NCBI GenBank assembly: GCA_947589525.1
Contig: CANQAW010000059.1
Location: forward strand, 1-8,945
Length of the DNA stretch: 8,945 nucleotides
Direction of reading: 5' to 3'
DNA from: Candidatus Gastranaerophilales bacterium
GTDB lineage: Bacteria > Cyanobacteriota > Vampirovibrionia > Gastranaerophilales > Gastranaerophilaceae
Shown: positions 4,452 through 8,945 of the stretch, piece by piece
Position numbering within the stretch: the first letter of the stretch is position 1
Layout: each line of letters opens with the position of its first letter
Made by a program: the position numbers and the translations under genes
The notes under the pieces: model-generated
What the model was told of the DNA's origin: nothing
Databases searched by the model: none
The model's input: the letters and a program-made list of their open reading frames with translations, nothing else

Positions 4452-7100
4452 ATGAAGGTAAATTTCGCATTACAAAAAAACAGTACGTACTATCGCTCTG
4501 TCTCGGCTAAAGCTAAAGACATAAAACAGCGCCCAAATGTCGGCAAATCGGCTGATAAAAATTTTATTGCACTTAGTTTTACGGCAAATCCATTAAAAAA
4601 CTTATCCCAAGTTGCATCAATTGCGCCCGAATATCAAGGAATGCTTGCCGAATTGTATAAAATCGGCGGGCTTGGAAATGTAGCGGGTGAAGCCAGCGTT
4701 GCATTTCAAGATTACGGAAATATGGATTTCAGAACCTTTGTTCCTTATTACAGCCCCGATAACAAATCAGGCGGAATAAAAATAAGAAAACCGAACTCAA
4801 ACGGCGGTTTTGAATACGTCTCAGTACCCGTAGATTACAAGCTTAAAGACCGAGAAAATTTTGTAATTCATGAAGCGGTTACTCAGCAAAGACCGATTGA
4901 AAAAACTAAATTTCAAATTTTAAACGATACGGGAATAAAAGGCTTTGTAGACACAATAAGCGATGATTTAGAAACAACAACCAAAACTCCCTACAGGGTT
5001 TTTCAACTTGACGGAACAAAAACAGGATTAAAAAACCATCCTCCCGTCTATATTGTTCATACACCCGAACTTGCAAAATTTTCAAAAGCATACGGAGGAA
5101 CAGGCACAAACGCTTATGTCAGCGCATACGGCGGAGGAGGATTTGACGATTTAAACTACGGCATTTTTTCAAAAGCATCCATTGATGCCATACCAAAGTT
5201 AAACAAGGAAGAATTTGGCGATTTTAACCCTGCAAACTTTTGGCTTCATGACAGGCAAGCTTTTGATGCTTTAGTCGAAATTTCAGAAAAATCATCGCAA
5301 GGCGATGATTACTGGAAAGGGATAAAAGTTCATTCAAGCTATCATAATCCCGGAAGAAACTATCAGGGACACTATAAAAATCCGATAGATTTTCTAAGAA
5401 TTACGGGTTCAAAACAAGATATAGAAGAATTAAAGAAAAATCCTCAAGATTTTGAATTTGTAAAATCAATGGTTAAAAAAATTGAAGCGGTAAGACAGGA
5501 TAAAAGCGACAATCGTTTCAATTGCGAAGAAATCCTGACAAAAGAAGAACTGCAAAAACTTGATGCAATTTTTAACCCGATTTTAGGCAATTTTAAAGAT
5601 GAAAGCGGGGAATATAATCTTTGTAAAATACCGATAGAAGGTGTAAGAAAAAACCCGTTTAATTTCAGCGCAGGAACAGTTTCAACCACGTACGGAAAAG
5701 AAATGAAAAACCATAACACTAAAGAAATTGCAACAGGGCTGACAAGCAGTTTTGCATCCGTTCCGACTGTTGATATAGTAAACGGTTCTTCCGCAAAAAG
5801 TATGGGGTTAGACGTTATCGGCACTTTTGGAAAAGATAACGGCTTCACGGAAGAAATTAAACAAGGCTTCACTCCCCTGACAAAAGAAATTACATCTTCA
5901 AAAGAAGCGTTATTTAACGCAAAACAATCCAATAAAAAATGGCTTATAGATACTGTTTCGCAAGCATCTCAAAAAGGTAAAAGTGCTCTTGAACACCTGT
6001 TTTTCAGCGAAAAAGCAATTAAGGAAGGTTCAAGCGCGCTGGGCGGACTTTCGCCGTACAAAGAAGGGGATACCTTGTTTATAAGCTGGGGAAGACCCGA
6101 TACGCAAAAAGGCTTTCCGACAACTCTTGAAGGATATATACAGCTTTTGAAAAACAAAGAAGTCCCTTCTCAAACTAAAGAAAGAGCCAAATTTATTATA
6201 GGCGCAGGCCCTTGGAATAAAAACGACGAAGATTGGATTATTATACAAGAGCAAATGAAAAAAATAGCAAATATTGAAAATGGCAAGTACAAAGATAATG
6301 TATTGTATCTGAACGGATTTTTTACAAACAGAATAGTAGCATGTGCAGATTACAGCAACATTACAAGCAGGTATGAACCTTGCGGAATAACTCCGCTTGA
6401 ATCGTTTGCGGGAGCAACACCTGTTATATCAAATAACACGGGAGGTTCGCCTGATTTTATAAAACCTTTGGCAAGAGGCTCAAAAGTAACAAATCAAACA
6501 GGATTTTTAACAAAAAACGCTTACCTTGTCAGCCCTCAAGTACTTGGTGCAAATGGAGCTTTAGAAGGCTCTGCGCTTGACAGCGCCAGAAGAATGGCTC
6601 TGGGAAAAGAAAATGCCGACTGCATTCAAGATGCCGTTGATTTAATTACAAACCGCCCTGAAGAATATAAACAAATGATGTTTAATGCACACGGGGCTAA
6701 AATAGATTGGTTTGAAAATGCGGAATTTAACGGCGGAAAATCAGCAATACAAAGATACAAAGAAAGCGCTTGGGCAATCGGACAAGACAATAAAGAGCTT
6801 GCAGGACAAACAAGAAATCAGGAATTTCTTGCCAATTTAAAAGGCAAAATGGTTGCTTTCGGAAATTCTCCGCTAAATAAACAGGCGGAAGTATCCGAAA
6901 TATTAAATAATGCAAAATCAACCAAAAACAAATATGTTGTTGCTCTTGTAGGAATAATAGGTGTTTTGGCAATAGGATTGGGCGCATTTAAGCTGAGAAA
7001 AAACAAAAATACGGCAAAAACCGAACCCAAACAACAGGTAGAGCTAAAAGTTACAATGCCTGCAATGGATAGTTTTATAAAAGCAAATAAAAAGGTTTAA
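4452..7100 (+). CDS. GT5 glycogen/starch synthase-like glycosyltransferase with C-terminal membrane segment
   Basis: This 882-residue protein is related to GlgA, which adds glucose from ADP-glucose to alpha-1,4-glucan. Seen in order: the KxGGL sugar-nucleotide loop (70-77, KIGGLGNV), LHDRQAFDAL at 265-274 matching the HD motif, VHSSYHNPGRNYQG (293-306) matching the HN...YQG motif, VNGSS (443-447), GRPDTQKGF (547-555) with Arg548 and Lys553, a GAGP loop (584-587), and RYEPCGITPLE (640-650) followed by TPVISNNTGGSPDFI. EX7E is complete (Glu642, Glu650). Bacterial GlgA is about 480 residues; the excess lies in the N-terminal domain (100-265), at 315-435 and at the end. Residues about 828-846 form a hydrophobic helix followed by KLRKNKN and a 36-residue tail, so it may be membrane-tethered; no signal peptide is seen. 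Transcribed divergently from the response regulator. The fold is secure; donor, acceptor and topology are not. Confidence 0.85.
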   Translation: MKVNFALQKNSTYYRSVSAKAKDIKQRPNVGKSADKNFIALSFTANPLKNLSQVASIAPEYQGMLAELYKIGGLGNVAGEASVAFQDYGNMDFRTFVPYYSPDNKSGGIKIRKPNSNGGFEYVSVPVDYKLKDRENFVIHEAVTQQRPIEKTKFQILNDTGIKGFVDTISDDLETTTKTPYRVFQLDGTKTGLKNHPPVYIVHTPELAKFSKAYGGTGTNAYVSAYGGGGFDDLNYGIFSKASIDAIPKLNKEEFGDFNPANFWLHDRQAFDALVEISEKSSQGDDYWKGIKVHSSYHNPGRNYQGHYKNPIDFLRITGSKQDIEELKKNPQDFEFVKSMVKKIEAVRQDKSDNRFNCEEILTKEELQKLDAIFNPILGNFKDESGEYNLCKIPIEGVRKNPFNFSAGTVSTTYGKEMKNHNTKEIATGLTSSFASVPTVDIVNGSSAKSMGLDVIGTFGKDNGFTEEIKQGFTPLTKEITSSKEALFNAKQSNKKWLIDTVSQASQKGKSALEHLFFSEKAIKEGSSALGGLSPYKEGDTLFISWGRPDTQKGFPTTLEGYIQLLKNKEVPSQTKERAKFIIGAGPWNKNDEDWIIIQEQMKKIANIENGKYKDNVLYLNGFFTNRIVACADYSNITSRYEPCGITPLESFAGATPVISNNTGGSPDFIKPLARGSKVTNQTGFLTKNAYLVSPQVLGANGALEGSALDSARRMALGKENADCIQDAVDLITNRPEEYKQMMFNAHGAKIDWFENAEFNGGKSAIQRYKESAWAIGQDNKELAGQTRNQEFLANLKGKMVAFGNSPLNKQAEVSEILNNAKSTKNKYVVALVGIIGVLAIGLGAFKLRKNKNTAKTEPKQQVELKVTMPAMDSFIKANKKV

Positions 7101-8278
7101 GTTAAAAGATTGTCCAGACGCTCCATTGCCTCTTTGGTATTCTCACAGGTGTTAAAAGAAGTCAAACGGAAAAATCCTTCGCCGTTTTGACCGAAACCTG
7201 CACCCGGTGTGCCGACTATTTGAATATTTTGAAGCAAATAGTCAAAAAATTCCCATGATTTCATGTTATTGGGACACTTTAGCCAGATATAGGGTGAGTG
7301 TATTCCGCCCGTAAAATATATATTGTGCTTTTTAAGAGTTTGAGAAATTAAGGAAGCATTTCTTTTGTAATATTCAATGTTTTCTTTAATTTCTTTTTGA
7401 CCTTTTTCGCTAAATACCGCTTGCGCCCCTCTTTGAACAATGTAAGGAACGCCGTTGAATTTAGTCGTCTGCCTTCTTAACCACATTTTATTAAGGCTCA
7501 TATTATCAAAATTAAGCTCAAACGGAACAATCGTATAACCGCACCTTGTTCCCGTAAAACCTGCAGTTTTAGATAAAGAGCAGAATTCAATCGCACAGGA
7601 TTTCGCGCCCTCAATTTCAAATATCGAAGAGGGAAGATTACTATCCGAAATAAAACACTCATAAGCGCTGTCAAATAATATTACGGCATTATTTTTAAGT
7701 GCGTATTGAACCCATTTTTCAAGCTGAGATTTATTATAAACAGCGCCTGTCGGGTTATTTGGAGAACATAAATAAATTAAATCGGCTTTTATACTTTCAT
7801 CGGGCATAGGCAAAAAATCGTTTTGCTGGTCAGCCTTTAGAAAAATAATATTGCGATTTTGCATTAAATTTGTATCTACATAAACAGGATACACGGGATC
7901 AGGAATTAATACGGTATTATCCGTAGAAAACAAATCTAAAATATTGCCAAGGTCTGATTTAGCGCCATCAGAAATAAAAATTTCATCCAAATCAAGAGAA
8001 ACATTTTTTCTTGCATAGTATTTTTGAATTTCTTCTTTTAAAAAATCATAACCCTGCTCGGGGCCGTAGCCTCTAAACCCTTCAAAAGTACCCATTTCAT
8101 CCGTTGCGGATTTTATTGCTTCAATTACACTTTTGCATAAAGGTCTTGTAACGTCCCCTATTCCAAGACGAATTACCTTTTTATCGGGATTATTCCGAAT
8201 AAATTCATTTACCTTCTTAGCTATCGTTGAAAAAAGATAGCTTACTTCAAGTTTTTTATAATTTTCATTAATTTTCAT
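7097..8278 (-). CDS. dapL: LL-diaminopimelate aminotransferase (DapL)
   Basis: DapL is a PLP-dependent class I/II aminotransferase that makes LL-diaminopimelate from tetrahydrodipicolinate and glutamate in one step, feeding lysine and peptidoglycan synthesis. It is known from cyanobacteria, plants, chlamydiae and some others. The family signatures are clear: RLGIGDVTRPL (37-47), FRGYGPEQGYDFL (68-80), EIFISDGAKSD (99-109), DPVYPVYVDTN (127-137), SPNNPTGAV (172-180), FDSAYE (202-207), the PLP lysine Lys237 in SLSKTAGFTGTRCGY, RRQTTKFNGVPYIVQR (268-283) and the carboxylate-binding Arg371 in FFRLTSF. At 393 residues it is a little under the usual 405-411 through short internal deletions; no catalytic residue is missing. 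The start has GGAG upstream. It follows the rplR terminator in the same direction, so it probably has its own promoter. Its stop overlaps the convergent glycosyltransferase stop. Confidence 0.96.
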   Translation of the reverse strand: MKINENYKKLEVSYLFSTIAKKVNEFIRNNPDKKVIRLGIGDVTRPLCKSVIEAIKSATDEMGTFEGFRGYGPEQGYDFLKEEIQKYYARKNVSLDLDEIFISDGAKSDLGNILDLFSTDNTVLIPDPVYPVYVDTNLMQNRNIIFLKADQQNDFLPMPDESIKADLIYLCSPNNPTGAVYNKSQLEKWVQYALKNNAVILFDSAYECFISDSNLPSSIFEIEGAKSCAIEFCSLSKTAGFTGTRCGYTIVPFELNFDNMSLNKMWLRRQTTKFNGVPYIVQRGAQAVFSEKGQKEIKENIEYYKRNASLISQTLKKHNIYFTGGIHSPYIWLKCPNNMKSWEFFDYLLQNIQIVGTPGAGFGQNGEGFFRLTSFNTCENTKEAMERLDNLLT

Positions 8279-8299
8279 TTTTTCTCCAATCTACAAATA

Positions 8300-8305
8300 A
8301 TTCTA
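8300..8305 (-). promoter_or_regulatory. Candidate -10 box for dapL
   Basis: TAGAAT on the minus strand, one base off TATAAT, lies just past the rplR terminator and 21 bases before the dapL ATG, leaving room for a short leader with the GGAG site. No convincing -35 is seen at 16-18 bp because that region is the terminator stem. Weak. Confidence 0.3.
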
Positions 8306-8317
8306 CACTAATCAAAT

Positions 8318-8348
8318 AAAAAACGCTATCAATTTGATAGCGTTTTTT
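8318..8348 (-). terminator. Rho-independent terminator after rplR
   Basis: Arms 8318-8332 and 8334-8348 are exact complements (AAAAAACGCTATCAA), giving a stem of GCTATC core pairs with an A-tract on one side and a T-tract on the other, hence active in either direction. It lies 20 bp after the rplR stop and upstream of dapL, so it ends the ribosomal protein transcript on the minus strand. Confidence 0.88.
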
Positions 8349-8368
8349 GCATTTTATATTTTAAAATT

Positions 8369-8731
8369 CTAGAACTGTAATCCTGCTTCACGAGCAGCAT
8401 CAGCAAGAGCTTGCACTCTGCCGTGGAATAAAAATCCGCCTCTGTCAAAAACGACACCTTCAATACCTTTTGCAAGTGCTTTTTTTGCTATGTCAGCGCC
8501 GACAACTTTAGCGGCTTCAACATTTCCGCCATGTTTTAAATTAAGTTCTTTAACTTTTGAAGAAGAAGAAACAAGAGTAACTCCTTTTGTATCATCTATA
8601 ATTTGAGCGTAAATATGTTTCGTAGAACGATATACCGCTAAACGAGGCCATTGAGAATCGCCCGAAATTTTAAGTCTTACTCTTTGATGTCTTTTTCTTG
8701 TTTGTTCTTTTTTGTTTAACATTTTAATCAT
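8369..8731 (-). CDS. rplR: 50S ribosomal protein L18
   Basis: L18 binds 5S rRNA and helps form the central protuberance of the large subunit. The 120 residues match the family end to end: basic N-terminus with RKRHQRVRLKISG (12-24), RLAVYRSTKHIYAQIIDD (30-47), the core ADIAKKALAKGIEGVVFDRG (79-98) and the terminal HGRVQALADAAREAGLQF. The start at 8731 is chosen because AAGGA lies seven to eight bases upstream; a second in-frame ATG at 8722 is farther from it. rplF precedes it as in the spc operon, but with an unusually long 143-base gap. A terminator follows at once, where rpsE would be expected. Confidence 0.97.
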   Translation of the reverse strand: MIKMLNKKEQTRKRHQRVRLKISGDSQWPRLAVYRSTKHIYAQIIDDTKGVTLVSSSSKVKELNLKHGGNVEAAKVVGADIAKKALAKGIEGVVFDRGGFLFHGRVQALADAAREAGLQF

Positions 8732-8788
8732 TTTATTATCCTTTCACCGAAACCAAATCCGACACATTCGGCAGGTTTATATCGGCAA

Positions 8789-8875
8789 TTAATTGTATTT
8801 TTGTTTAGATTTCCACGTCACTTTCGTAGTGCTGCGGTCTTGCTCAACGCAAGCCCTGCGCACCGGCTTACGCAT
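8789..8875 (-). other. 28-codon ORF in GC-rich structured insert between rplF and rplR
   Basis: On the minus strand an ATG overlaps the rplF stop as TAATG and opens 28 codons ending in TAA at 8791-8789. The predicted peptide is basic (starts MRKPVRRACVEQD, ends KSKQKYN) and matches no family I know. Its first two thirds are GC-rich (38 of 63 bases at 8811-8873 by hand count) and use CGC, AGG, CCG and GTG, unlike the AT-rich codons around it. That argues for an inserted repeat or structured RNA rather than an old gene. Minus-strand RNA can form a 9-bp stem (8865-8873 with 8847-8855, two G-U pairs) or, exclusively, a 5-bp stem (8839-8843 with 8849-8853). Translation is possible but unproven. 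Confidence 0.35.
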
Positions 8876-8945
8876 TATTTCTTGCCGGCTTTACCAACTT
8901 TTCTTGCTATGTATTCGCCTTCGTATTTAATACCTTTTCCTTTAT
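8875..8945 (-). CDS. rplF: 50S ribosomal protein L6, C-terminal end (cut by window edge)
   Basis: The last 22 codons and the stop are visible, reading KGKGIKYEGEYIARKVGKAG then KK, which is the conserved L6 C-terminus (usually PYKGKGIRYxGExVxxKxGKxxKK). L6 sits near the sarcin-ricin loop of 23S rRNA at the factor-binding site of the 50S subunit. The gene continues past 8945. rplF directly before rplR is the normal spc operon order. Confidence 0.93.
   Translation of the reverse strand, partial: KGKGIKYEGEYIARKVGKAGKK

Noticed and set aside
4906..7030. Several minus-strand ORFs inside the glycosyltransferase gene, up to 162 codons
   Set aside because: They mirror the coding frame of a gene with well-placed GT5 motifs; compositions are shadow-like with no recognisable domain.
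1..8945. CRISPR array, insertion sequence, tRNA or rRNA
   Set aside because: No regularly spaced repeats, no transposase or terminal inverted repeats, and no cloverleaf or rRNA-like stretch was found on reading both strands by eye.

Overview
The window reads as AT-rich, Gram-negative-type bacterial chromosome carrying early flagellar genes, a two-component system, a glycogen-synthase-like glycosyltransferase, an LL-diaminopimelate aminotransferase and the edge of a ribosomal protein operon. DapL, a possible DICT-like sensor segment in the kinase, flagella and low GC together suggest a non-photosynthetic cyanobacterial relative such as Vampirovibrionia/Gastranaerophilales. This placement is an inference from gene content, not from a marker search.

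Layout. Plus strand, 1-698: the 3' part of a regulator built from tandem GntR-type winged helices and cut by the left edge. Minus strand, 4193 down to 695: a NarL-type response regulator, a soluble histidine kinase, flgB, flgC and fliE. The gaps after the kinase are 16, 18 and 13 bp, so kinase-flgB-flgC-fliE look like one transcription unit. A perfect 17-bp stem-loop sits between regulator and kinase. Plus strand, 4452-7100: a large GT5-like glycosyltransferase with a C-terminal membrane segment, transcribed divergently from the regulator from a good sigma70-type promoter at 4385-4413. Minus strand: dapL (8278-7097), a strong hairpin terminator (8318-8348), rplR (8731-8369) and the last 22 codons of rplF at the right edge. 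No gene-free stretch exceeds 300 bases; the longest is the divergent spacer at 4194-4451.

How the genes fit together: the two-component pair is placed to control, or be co-expressed with, the rod genes flgB-flgC and the rod/MS-ring junction gene fliE. DapL supplies LL-diaminopimelate for lysine and peptidoglycan. rplF-rplR is a piece of the conserved spc operon, but the operon stops after rplR at a terminator instead of continuing into rpsE.

Most worth a second look: the tandem winged-helix regulator with a repeat period of about 89 residues; the membrane-tailed GT5 protein, nearly twice the normal length; the GC-rich structured insert with a coupled 28-codon ORF between rplF and rplR; the early end of the ribosomal operon; and the large hairpin between regulator and kinase. 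I see no CRISPR array, tRNA, rRNA, transposase or phage gene.
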